Assembly (NCBI GenBank): GCA_026874595.1 | Contig: CM049316.1 | Coordinates: 12,330,839-12,394,838, forward strand | Direction: 5' to 3' | DNA from: Sipunculus nudus | Lineage: Eukaryota; Annelida; Sipuncula; Golfingiida; Sipunculidae | DNA: 64,000 nt | Shown: piece after piece, positions 1 to 11,700 of the stretch | How positions within the stretch are numbered: the stretch's first letter is position 1 | Layout: the number at the start of each line of letters is the position of its first letter | Made by a program: the position numbers and the translations under genes | The notes under the pieces: model-generated | What the model was told of the DNA's origin: nothing | What the model saw: the letters and a program-made list of their open reading frames with translations, nothing else | Database searches by the model: none

Positions 1-2057
1 GGAACAGGAGTACACGGAGGTGATACATTCTGATGCTAGGGATACTTACATGTGCCAGTAATTCAGGAAGATATGCTGTGGAATTAGACACACAAGGAGG
101 GGGTACACCTGCTGCAGGGCTGGTTTCATGCTGTGCTTGTTACTCCAGCCAGCCATTCATGACTGTGGCAGTCTTGTTCTCAGCTGTAATTGATCATATT
201 CAGAACATGCAAGAAAACATAAACATGTCTCAGATGATGTACTGTGTCAAGGAGGGACTGTTTTGTTACAAGAAAGTCTGTATTGAAGCTCAGACTGTGC
301 AGTGTCAGTACTAATGTGCCAGTAATCCTTTATTCGTAGTGGGCATTTGAATATTGATGCTTGAGAAATAGATTAAAGTTTAAACAGTGCTTAATTTAAT
401 AGAATTCATGGGTTTTTAAATGTCAGCATTTATATACCCAACAAACTTTTAAATAGTGGGATAGACGTAAAGGATCTCCTTCAAAAGTATATTGCACATC
501 AGCATTGAACACAAATCATATGCAAATAATAGTTCATTTAAAACTTTTATTACTGTTATCATAAAAAAGCAGATATTCAACATTTTGTCCATCAGTCTTT
601 GCATATTGGAACAGTCAACCTACATGAAGATTTACTGTTTAACCTGAAATCTGATATTTATAAAATTCTGTTGTACTACCCTTAACATAATTTGAAAACA
701 TCAAAATTTAGATATAAAGGGGGAAATAACATGAATCCTTACATAACATTTACCATGGAAACTTTCATTTTTGGCAGTCATCTTTTTCATAATGACAGCT
801 TGCCGAAAAATGTTTAATCTGCATGTTCATCCCTTATGGATAAATGCATTGATTACCCCTTCAAATGTTCCTGGTAATGGTCTAGTTTGTGATGTTTTCC
901 TGTTTCATAAAATGTACTGAACAATAAACACTCTTGCCACCTTGCACCTTCCCTCATCTCTCCCCCCCCCCCCAATAAAAACTTGAACCAAACAAAAATA
1001 AAAATTTTGCATCCTACTATAGTTTGCGTTTTTGGATGTCGTCACAGAAATGTGTAATTCCTGTCTAGAGGCAGCTGTTACCTGTCCCATTTCCAACAAA
1101 CTCTCTTTAAAGGTACATTAATTCCTGCCATGACAAAGTCCTAGGAGTACTTTTGTGTCACATCCAAGCACCCTTATCAAACACCTTATCCTTCACCCCT
1201 TTCTCCATACAGACTAAAACCTGCATTTCCTAAACTAGGTTACGGACATCAAAGTGAATATGCACAGATAAGGTCATTTTGCAGTACTCCCTGCTTTGGA
1301 CTATCAGTGAGGGGAGCTGGGTGAACTAGAATGGCTGTCAGTAATTAGTAATGGTAAGCACTAGACTGTGCAGAAGATCTAATTGACTCGGTTCCCATGC
1401 ACCCTCTTTAATCTTCCCCAGTCCTAATCCTGCTGGTTGACAACTTTTTAGGATGAGAGCTCTACTAATCTGCTGACAAAGGGTTAATATCTGCACATTT
1501 GTTGCTAATGTAATGTGAAGGGTTAAATAGCCATCTTGTAACATGTCATCAAGGGAAAAGTGTTTTTTGCATCAGAAAATTATGTCCAACTCAACTAACA
1601 AAATGTTTCCTTGTGCCCTGTCAGGGGAGAAACTTATTTAATTAGATCAGTGCCATTTCTCTCTATTAACCTTGTCCATAAATCACACAAGCTAGTGTAT
1701 TAGTTTCACACACACTTTCTCTCAGAGTAGTCCAGTTTATAAAATAATTAGCTTTTAGTAATACATTGATCATTCACTTTAATCCTTTCTGTTTATTTTT
1801 TTATACCTGTTTGAATACAATTCAGGTTAATTCAAGAGACTGTCAGGTCAAAGTCCCTGAAGACATAGTTTGTTTGAATATACATGTTCATTTCATGAGG
1901 TTTATCAACATTTTACCAGTAGATGTGATATTTGAACTTATAACAGATTCAACTTGACACAGTGCATTCAGGCCTTTTCCAACCTGGTATATACTGAACA
2001 CAGGGTTGCTGTCCTATTAACTGTGCACCACACACAACTGGTAATATTGGTATAATA
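1..2057. other. intronic/upstream non-coding DNA, no gene seen
   Basis: AT-rich sequence with only short chance reading frames on both strands and a C-run near 961-973. No splice-bounded coding exon or recognisable protein is visible. Because the syntrophin exons begin at 8602 with an internal splice acceptor, this stretch is probably part of an upstream syntrophin intron, which is inference. Confidence 0.5.
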
Positions 2058-2572
2058 TTAAAGGGACATAATTAGGCCCAATATTATGCCTATTCTTTCA
2101 CACCATCAGTTCAGTTTTCCTTTATAGAAAAGTTTCCCCAGCAAAACTATCTCGGCAAACAGTCTCAGTACCTCGCATACAGCTGTTTAACACCTTGTTA
2201 TGGCTCTGTGTGTTGGTAAACACAGTCCACGTGTCTGTTTACCATAACATGGCCGAGTGACCAGAGGTCCAATTTTGAACTGCAATACTCCTTGTTTCTG
2301 CCAGCAGGAACATGTATCACATGTTTTTGGCCAATTCAGTCGGGGCATCTCCTGATTGACATGTGTTGTGGCTCCACAATGCACATGGTCCCATGCGCTG
2401 TGTTTATGTTGACAACTGTGATCGCGCCCAATCCATTGTTTTTTAACACTCGTTTACAAGAGTAAGCAAACAATTTCAAGGCAATATTTTGGCAGGAACT
2501 GATTTATTTAAAGGGAAGAAGGTATTTTTCTTGTTAATTCAACATGCTTTATAGGTGATTGGGCCCCTTTAA
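2058..2572. mobile_element. TTAA-flanked MITE-like element
   Basis: The left end reads TTAAAGGGAC and the right end, read on the minus strand, TTAAAGGGGC. Both ends are therefore short inverted repeats starting exactly at TTAA. Subterminal GGCCCAAT and ATTGGGCC also face each other. TTAA target duplication is typical of piggyBac and Kolobok superfamilies, so a non-autonomous derivative is likely. There is no transposase. The inverted repeat is short, so the call is moderate. Confidence 0.45.
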
Positions 2573-2965
2573 TATACTGGTATGTGACATTTACTGCTGG
2601 GAATATTCCACTGAATGTATTGTTGTCAACAAGAGGAAATACTATTTCAGAAGCGTGGTTTTGGTAACATTGGGGACACTCAAAAGCGCTTCTAAAATTT
2701 AAGCAAGTGGAGTAATTCCACTTGACAGTAGCTACAAATTCTTGGCTTGACACCATCATTTGGTGTCTTCATGCTGCACAAGAAATATGTACCCAAAAGT
2801 ATTTGAACAGTTCTGTTCAACCATCTGTGAGGCAAACTCTCTGTACCAAGTTGCACAGCTTGTGTCAAGCAGTACTACTTTTACTTAGCTTGACAGCAGA
2901 GATAGTGTTGCCCTTCTCACTGCTGATGTACTTGTGTAGCGTTTCCAGGATCATTGATTGTCTTT

Positions 2966-3205
2966 AATTGCAAACAGAAATTCATTCAACAATCTTCGGT
3001 CAATTTGACAAGTAAATGCACCAATTACAGTAAAGGGAAAAGACGACTTGCTGCAAACATGGAAACTACTCTGACACCCTGCCTCTGAACAAGACAGGTG
3101 TCTCTTTAAAGTTGCTGTTTATTTTTCTGAGACGCGTTTTGCCCCGGCGACTAAATAAGGTAGGCGACTATTTAAGGCCTGGTGTCTGATCAAGGAAATG
3201 CAGTA
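2966..3205. mobile_element. truncated copy of the MITE family at 8046-8453
   Basis: The sequence from about 2966 follows the right half of the 8046-8453 element: GCAAACAGAAAT, then CAATCT, then a shared GTAAATGCAC/ATAAATGCAC stretch, then GGGAAAAGAC. It ends in CTGATCAAGGAAATGCAGTA, matching that element's terminal CTGATCAAGGAATTACAGTA. The left terminus is missing, so this is a 5'-truncated or decayed copy. Confidence 0.55.
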
Positions 3206-3342
3206 TGTTGTAGGCAGATGTACTTAAGGTCATGTGCAGTGTTATGCTTGTTGTGCCATTGAGCTAAGATTCCTTATGAATTTAATCTGGAATGCACATG
3301 GAGAGATTTCATATGTACCACCAAGACAACATGTATATTTTT

Positions 3343-4873
3343 ATGCCCCCGCCACAAAGTGGCTGGACATATAGTTTTACCCATGTCTGTCCTTCCGTCA
3401 TTCCGAAATCAAACAGTTGTACAGACTTTTTTTTGCAATGCCTGCAGATATTGGCCTGATTTTTTGTGTGAGGGCAGATAATGACCAGTTACAGATCGAG
3501 TTCGCGTTTTGTCCCGGTTGACCTACTTTTGACCGTTTTACGGCTCCTAAACTTAGAAAATTTCATGAAAAATAAAAATTTTCATGACAAATACACATGT
3601 ACGGACTTTTTTTCGCAATGCCTGCAGATATTGGCCTGATTTCTGGTGTGTAGGCAGATAATGACCAGTTACAGGTTGAGTTCCTGTTTTGTCCCAGTTG
3701 ACCTACTTTTGACCGTTTTATGGCTCCTAAACTTAGAAAATTTCATGATAAATAGAAATTTTCATGACAAATACACATGTACAGACTTTTTTTCGCAATG
3801 CCTGCAGATATAGGCCTGATTTTTTTGTGTGTGGGCAGATAATGACCAGTTACAGGTTGAGTTCCTGTTTTGTCCCAGTTGACCTACTTTTGGCCGTTTT
3901 ACGCCTCCTTAACTTAGAAAAGTTCATGAAAAATAGAAATTTTCATGACAAATACACATGTACAGACTTTTTATTCGCTGTGCCTGCAGATATTGGCCTG
4001 ATTTTTGGTGTGTAGGCAGATAATGACCAGTTACAGGTTGAGTTCCCGTTTCGTCCCAGTTGACCTACTTTTGACCGTTTTATGGCTCATAAACTTAGAA
4101 AATTTCATGAAAAATATAAATTTTCATGACAAATACACATGTACAGACTTTTTTTTGCAATACCTGCAGCTATGGCCTGATTTTTGGTGTGTGGGCAGAT
4201 AATGACAGTTACAGATCGAGTTCATGTTTTGTCCCACTTGACCAATTTTTGACCGTTTGACGGTGCTCTAACATAGAAAATTTCATTAAAAAAGTGCACA
4301 TGTACGGACTTTTTTTCGCAGTGCCTACAGATACGGGCCTGATTTTTGTTGTGTAGGCAGATAATGACCAGTTACAGATCGAGTTCTTGTTTTGTCACAG
4401 TTGACCTACTTTTGACCATTTGACTGCTCCTGAACATAGAAAATTTCATGAAAAATAGAAATTTTCATAACAAATGCATATGTACGGACTTTTTTTCCTC
4501 AATGCCTGCTGATACCACCCTGATTTTTTATGTGTGGGCAGAAAATGACAGTTACAGATCGAGTTCGCGTTTCATCCCGGTTGACCTACTTTTGATTGTT
4601 TTACGGCTCCTAAACATAGAAAATTTCATGAAAGACAGAAATTTTAATGGAAAATGCACATGTATGGACTTTTTTCACAATGCCTGCAGATACTGGCCTG
4701 ATTTTTGGTATGTTGCTTGATAATGACCCGTTTCAGATCGAGTTTGCATTTTCCCTTGTTGACCTACTTTTGACCATACGACACCTCCTGAACTTAAAAA
4801 TTTTTTCAAAATTTAACATATGTTTCAAATTTGCCCCAGGCGGGGGCATTCGTGTCATTCCGACACATCTAGT
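3343..4873 (+). mobile_element. Helitron-like non-coding element with ~180-bp tandem core repeats
   Basis: The left end ATGCCCCCGCC (3343) is mirrored by GGCGGGGGCAT (4839-4849). Between them are eight degenerate direct repeats starting near 3421, 3601, 3781, 3962, 4143, 4304, 4484 and 4664, a period of about 180 bp. The right end has a perfect 5-bp hairpin, GTGTC-ATTCC-GACAC (4852-4866), followed two bases later by CTAG and then T. That is the layout of a Helitron 3' terminus (hairpin, CTRR, host T). Several short frames run through the units but they are repeat translations, not genes. The 5' terminus is not proven. Confidence 0.6.
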
Positions 4874-4879
4874 CTAGAT

Positions 4880-7800
4880 GTAGCTCTGGGATACCATGCG
4901 GAACAGTCAAAAAAGACCACATGTAGTGATTTGTTTGGCTGGATACATACCCCGCATGCCAGATATGAGCATAAGGAATCTCACCTTATTTATTAAGTCA
5001 ATACCAATTTTTATCCGCATTCGGCATGCAGGATCCACATTCTGTACGTAAGGAATCTTATCTTTACTGGTAATTTGGCTGTATGTAGTCAGCAGGCACA
5101 GGAGTTATATGGCAGTTGATAATGTATGATAATTAGCTTGCTGCTGTCAGTGTAATAAGTTGTCAGCTTGCAGCCTTCACTGATGTATGGTTAAGTTAAG
5201 ATAAAATCTCCATAAAAAAAACCTTGGACTACAGTTAGCTTTATGTCATGAATGCATAGGACAGATTGGCTTTGAACATGAAACAACTCTTACTGGATTT
5301 GAAGCTGATGACTCCTGGAGCTAGCAGCACCCTTGATGCTGATTTTAACAACTGAGTGTTTCCCCTTAAACTGCTAGTCCCTGCTGTGAAGCTGGCAGCT
5401 GGCTGTATTTTTAGACTGGATGAGATCCTGCAATGATTTAACAGACAAACCTTCAGCATTTCCAAGTGCTGGACTTATCAATCTATTGGGCTACTCCAGC
5501 AAAGGATACTCTCAAAGGCTTAATGATGAGTGAGCAGGGATTATATTCCGTGCAAAATTGTTAAAAGCAGCGGAAAAAATGTTTGTTCCGGTAGTTTATT
5601 GAAGAGAGCAGTGTGGTACATGAAACAATTTGCAAATTTGTAGGTATAGATAGGGTATGGTACAAAATGGCACTTGCAAAATATCACAGACAAAAATTGA
5701 AGACGAAAATGTCAGAGATAAAAAATGGCACAGACAAATAGAGAAAATAGAGAAAAATGACATAATTGAAATAGGAAAATGCTCCAGACATGGGGTATTC
5801 ATTATAATAGATCTTTGTATATTCATAACTGTCACCATGTTAAGACACTTTGACACAGCAAATAGCTTCTGCTGGTAATAAGTTGTGATGGCAGATCCAG
5901 AACTTACTCAGTAATTTTCCCAGCATGCAATGGGAACCATCCTTGTATGCTAAATGTGTGCCATAATATGTCCTACAGGGACAAAGATGCACATCTCTGT
6001 CTCCTCTTACAGATTTTACAGGTGTGTGTGTGTGATTATTTATATATTTCTTTTTCTTTATTAAAATGTATGGCCATCCATACACCTTTGACGTCTATTC
6101 ATTCTGGATGCCCAGCTAATTCTTTATCGTGCTCATCATCCTTATCATCTTTCAGTTGTCCATGACTTCTAATTAGACCTGCAGATAACGTCACAGATAC
6201 CTGTTTGTTTGTCAGTTATTAGAATCATTTTAAAACTGTTGAATCTATTCTTTTGTGTGGATCCTGAAAGGGTTTGACTTTTAACTTGTGAGGGAACTTA
6301 CAAAAAATCTGTCATTTCAGCTATGGACACAAAGTGTGTTCCACATGATTGTGTTGCTTGTTTTATTGAAAATTAAACAATAAACATGTTCAGATCTTTG
6401 TTTGTTTAATGTACTTCTCTTTCATATTTGTACAGATAAATGTACTGGTAAGTCAAGATAAAGAAATATTATCAATCTGATTTCAGATTATCAATATTAT
6501 TTCATTTCTCCAAGAAATAAAATGGCTAATGGAAATTAGTTATAATTCAGGTTTTTTTGGGAAAAGATTTATGTTGGACCTACTTGCCAGACTGAGCCAA
6601 CTTTTGGTTGTCCTACCACCATTTTCTGGAACTTTTACCTGCCCTTGGCAAGCAGTGAATTATTAAGGTCAAACTCTGCATGATAAAGGGGCAGATCATA
6701 TAGGATTATTTTACCTGAAGGGAGGCATGCGCTGTATCCTCTGAATGTGCATAGATCATAGTACCCTCTTTGATTATGTCATGTGATCTTGATTGAGGAC
6801 TATCTGTCCTGTGACATTTTCTGTTGAGAAATATTTTGTCTGTGAAAAATGAAAATTATTACCATGTCTGTTTATGCACTTTTATGTCTTGATATATTTA
6901 TAGTCTGTGGAATTAAATTATATCCTTTGGTAGTTTGTCTTTAACAATGACCTTTGATATGCTATTAGTTGTGTATATGCTATGGTATTTTATCAGTTGA
7001 CTTTTGTCTTGTAACATTTTCTTCATGTGACAATTACTGTAACATTGTTATGTCTGTGCGCATATATTTTACGGCTTCTAGCCATATATACCATTTTGTC
7101 CAAAGGATATTTAAGACTTTTAGTTAGTGGACTTTATATTCTGTGGCATATTTTTCTGAGGACATTATGTCCTGTGGCATTTTGTCTGGGTCATTTTGTC
7201 CAAGACACCTATTACCCCGGCATGCTGCCAGCGCTCAGCCATCCCTGCAGGTCTGTGGTTAGAGCATGCAGGGCTGTATGCCCATCAGTCTGATGGCCAG
7301 CAACACCAGCCACTTAAGTATGACTGATAGACCTTTACCTGCGTGGAAGGGCGTCTTGATGCATCTCAGGCAAGCAGAACACGGAGCAGAAGTAACCTCC
7401 CATAAAAATCTCCCGTCTTCATTGATTGGGTAGGCTTCCTTCATGAGGGCTTCAGTATCGATGGTTCCACCGTTTTCCTCTACTTCTTTCACTGGCGGGA
7501 CAGGTCCCTGTTGTGAGTCAAGTCGTATTTTTGTTAGAGGCAGGGCGTCATCGAACCTGTCAATAATATTGGTACAGTGGTTCAGTATGTGGAATATCAA
7601 AGTTTAATACGCCTGTCTCGATCAGACTAATATTATCTGTTCACATTATCACAAAGGGGACGTCAATTTACCATGTATCTTCTAGCACATTTCTTTGAAA
7701 CTATAAATATGACACACTTCTTGAAGTCACCAACGTGTATCTAATAATGTGAATAGTGTATCTAATAGTGAAAACTGATAATGGCATAAATTGATAGTTT

Positions 7801-8045
7801 CAATCACTCAAAACTGCATAGAAATAAGAATAAGTGCCCACTCAGGTGTAAATACCTGTGTCACAACATCCAGAAAACTTCAGAGTCAGATGATCCTTTA
7901 CTATGTTCTTGTCTTCTTAATTCAATGGACAGTGCTGCTGCAGCTCATACTGAGTGGTTTAAATCACATTTGTAACTACTAATAAAGTAAAGGATCATGA
8001 CAAGTCTTTTCCAAGCTGTATGTATACTTTATATATGTTACATAC
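4880..8045. other. syntrophin-intron DNA, largely featureless
   Basis: AT-rich unique-looking sequence with scattered chance frames. The only stretch with coding character is the candidate minus-strand exon at 7339-7556, listed separately. Confidence 0.45.
7339..7556 (-). CDS. candidate orphan exon on the minus strand, unknown product
   Basis: A 218-nt open stretch on the minus strand is bounded by an acceptor-like ...TATTATTGACAG at its start and a donor-like GCAG|GTAAAG at its end. It is richer in GC and CpG than its surroundings. The reading frame gives about 72 residues including QQGPVPPVKEVEENGG and a CSACLRC cluster of cysteines. I do not recognise the family. It could be an exon of a gene nested in the syntrophin intron, a processed fragment, or chance. 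No neighbouring exon in the same strand and phase was identified. Confidence 0.25.
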
Positions 8046-8453
8046 TACTGTATTTCCTAGATCAGACACCCGGATGTTTATTTTTTCAGACCCTGCTTTG
8101 ACCCAGTGTCTAAACAAAGCAGGCTCCTATTTAAGGCTAGCACTTATTATAAAATATATTATAAGTCCTCAGGCAGAAGCACAAAACAACAGGTCAATAT
8201 AAACTTGCATTTACAAACAGAAATCCATATAACAATCTCCAGTCAATTTTACCTATAAATGCACACATATTAGTGATGGGGAAAAGACATCTGGCGGCAA
8301 ACTTGGAAACTAATCTGGTACCTATAACCTCTGAACACGACCAGCGTCAATTTAAGGCCTGCGTTTTCAGGATTTTTTCCCACACTTTTCACATGGCCGT
8401 TAATCAAGGCAGTGACTAATTAAGGCCCTGCATCTGATCAAGGAATTACAGTA
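8046..8453. mobile_element. 408-bp MITE with TA-ended inverted repeats
   Basis: The left end TACTGTATTTCCTAGATCAG and the right end, read on the minus strand, TACTGTAATTCCTTGATCAG are the same 20-bp terminus with two differences. Both ends start and finish with TA, consistent with insertion at a TA dinucleotide. A related truncated copy lies at 2966-3205. No coding capacity. Confidence 0.65.
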
Positions 8454-8601
8454 ACTGTATTGGCTTTAACTGAAAACATTCTCTTGATTTTTTATGGCAT
8501 CTTTCATGCTTTTTCAGTTTACAGACTTTTACCTGGCCATCCTGTTTTTCTGTAAATGTATATATTTACAGATACTTCAGTGCATCTGTTTCTATTTACA
8601 G

Positions 8602-8744
8602 GTTCCTGTAGACCAGGGCAACAGCAGCTGGAAACCTATGTACGCAGCCATCTCAGAAAGAGATTTTTTGTTATACGACACTGCACCTCTCAGCAAAGAA
8701 CAGTGGGCAACCCCTGCACAGAGCCAACCACTCATTGCAACACG
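8602..8744 (+). CDS. syntrophin exon: start of second PH domain
   Basis: The acceptor is ...TATTTACAG before GTTCCTGTA and the donor is CG|GTAAGT. The exon enters in phase 0 and leaves two bases (CG) of an arginine codon, which is completed by the A that opens the next exon. It encodes the beta-strand segment WKPMYAAISERDFLLYD and ends at PLIATR, the same point at which vertebrate syntrophins continue with LVHSG. Confidence 0.93.
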
Positions 8745-11700
8745 GTAAGTGGCTAAATATACTTGCAAGTATAATTAAAGGAGACAGTTCAATAAATACT
8801 AGATCTGTAGTTATTGACTACATAAATACCTCCACCATAATGTTAATAAAAACTTTCCTGTCTTTATATGTAGACAGTGTCATGATTCATCAACCAAGTT
8901 CACAGGTGAGTCCTTGAACAAAACCTGTTCCCAATACTAAATTACCAAGTTACTAATAAAAAGTTCTTACAATAGAAAGAATTGTTTAATCGTATCCCCA
9001 GACAAAGTTGGGATACTATGGTTTAGGCACAGTAGCGCCGCCACTGCAGGGATTTCTTTTAGGCAAGATAACTCGAAAAAATATTTCAATATTTTATATT
9101 TACCAAACTTAACATGTGCATAGATATGGGTGAGAGGACAAAGCCTATTTAAAATGAGGTCATGACCTTTACTAGGAGAGTGACCTTGACCTTGAATAGG
9201 TCCGTTTTAAGAGAAAATCACACCAATTCTTAAATACCTCAAGAAATCTTGCATGGATTGATCCAAAAATCAAGTTAACTGAAGATCTTGGATAGTGTTG
9301 TCATATACTGGAAATTTGTGGCGCCACCTAGTATCCTTTTCTTGTTTTTGTACCATTTTATACCCCTTCATTGCCACTTGACAGAACTGTGAGCATTATA
9401 AGTAAAAAAACAATGGACAGATTTGTTTCATATTATGCATATACATAGACATGGGCTATGGGAAGATGTATATTTAAATTTTGGTCATGGCTTTTCCTAT
9501 GAGATTGGCCTTGACCTTGAATATTGCCATATATACTGAAAATCACACAAAATCAAAAATATCTCAAGAAATTTTGCATGGATTGGTCCAAAAAACAAAT
9601 TGACCAAAGATCTTGGATAGCTTTGTCATCTGTGAAAGACAGGTGGTGCCACTTTCTGTCTTTTTACTGTTTTCACAAATTTTAATACCCCTTCATTGCC
9701 ACTTGACAGTACTGAGAGCCTTATAAGTCAAAAACTAATGGACAAATTTCTTTTATATTATGCATATTCATAGATATAGGTTATGGAATGAGGCATATTT
9801 AAATTGGAATCATGACCTCTCCTATGAGAGTGGCCTTGACCTTGAACATTCCCATATTTGGTGAAAATATTGTTTGTCAAGTTGATAGATGGAAGAAACC
9901 ATGGTGGCTTGTCAAATGTCAGTATGTGCTGCTGAAGATAGGGGACTATTCTTTAAGGGGGCTGATTAATTGTCTAGGGATACTATGGTTCCCTCGGTGC
10001 CAAGAAATTCGAGTTATGAATATATTATGGTAATTTAGAATGATTCCATAATTTATTTATTTTTTGGGGTGTTTAATAGATTATTTTTTGGGGGTATTTA
10101 ATGGATTATTTTTTGTATATTATCCTTATCCTCCACAAAATTTCACCAGAATCTGATCTGAACTTTTTGTGCAAGGTTACTAACAGACAAACCAAGTACC
10201 AAACCAATGGGAAAATATAATATTGCCACATGGCAGAGGTAAAGTATATTGAAAACGTTGGAAGTGCCAGGTGTTAAAAGGTTCACATAAACTACAACAG
10301 ACTGGGAACAAGAGACATTGTGTTGTTAAGAGGGTGAGGTATTCATTGAAGGGCAGGAATAGGTCAGATATCTTGTTGTGGTTTAAGGAATGGATTCTAA
10401 AGCTGATGTAGAAAACTGAACTTAAGCTACCAACATATTACATATGTCTTCATTCAAGGAAGATGGCTTATATTTTTTATTTCAAAACTTTACAGTCCTA
10501 AGCCTGTACCTTAAGAATACTTAAGTATAATTTTATAGCATATTAGTTTTGTTATGTTATGATATCAAATGAAAAAAATACACTGCTAATAGAGGGTTGT
10601 ATTAAAAAACTGAAGAGGATAATTTTTAGCTCAGCTGACTATAAGTCATCTGAGCTATAGTCATGGTCCATTGTCCGTCGTCCGTCCGTATGTCTGGCCA
10701 TCCGTCCGTCCGTCCGTCTGGATGTCCGTCCGTAAGACTGGCACGTTTGACACCATTGGACCTACGAATCTGAATTTCGGCATACAGTTAGATGTCCCCA
10801 TAATCTCCTACCATGCCAAAAATTGGGTCAATAGGACTTCGTTCCTTTGAGATATTAAGGAAAAACCTCAATTTTTTATTAGAAATCTATTTTCAAACTT
10901 CAGGACTGCCTAATATCAAAACCACTCATCTGGTTTTCTTCATATTTACCATAAATATTCCTCTATATAGTTCCTATGTACATGCCAGATATTAAGTCAG
11001 TATTATATAATTTAAAAAAGTTATGGGCCCAAACATAATGGACTTTGTAAAAAAATCAGGAAGATATTTGGTCACTTAAGACCAAAAGTGTTAAAGGTAG
11101 GGACTTTTTTTTCAGTAATACAACTTTAATTAATAAAAATTTAATTGTATACCAAAAATTAGATCAAAATTTGTTAAATTTTTTTATATATTGGCAAAAA
11201 TATAAAATTGGTACCTTAAATTTTGCCCAACTTTGGCCATGGCACGTTTTTTTCCTGTAAGTACTGTGGGTTTAATTTTCACACCATGTACCGTAGATCC
11301 GCGTTTTGCCGCCGCGGCCATAAAATAAAACTTACAGCCGAAAATCCCGACTAATATTTATCGACAAGGGATGCGGCTATAAAAGGCAGGTTAGGCTGAA
11401 TTCAAACATGTACAAGAGACTCGACGGCCCGCCGAGGGCCAATGGTCGATAATAGGCTGAGGAAGAAGTGAATACTGGGAACGTATATTCAATGATACTG
11501 CATATTTGTATATTAATTTTATTGATTATTAATTTTATAAAATGTAAAATTGATATTTTAAACATGCTTATATGTATTATAAAACTTTTCTGAGTCAGTC
11601 ATAAACCACGGCAATTTTCACGCAATGATTGATTAAAGATCGATATTCACTCGCCAAATTATGCATTCTATCCAGACTAACGGTTGTACCTATATTTGAG

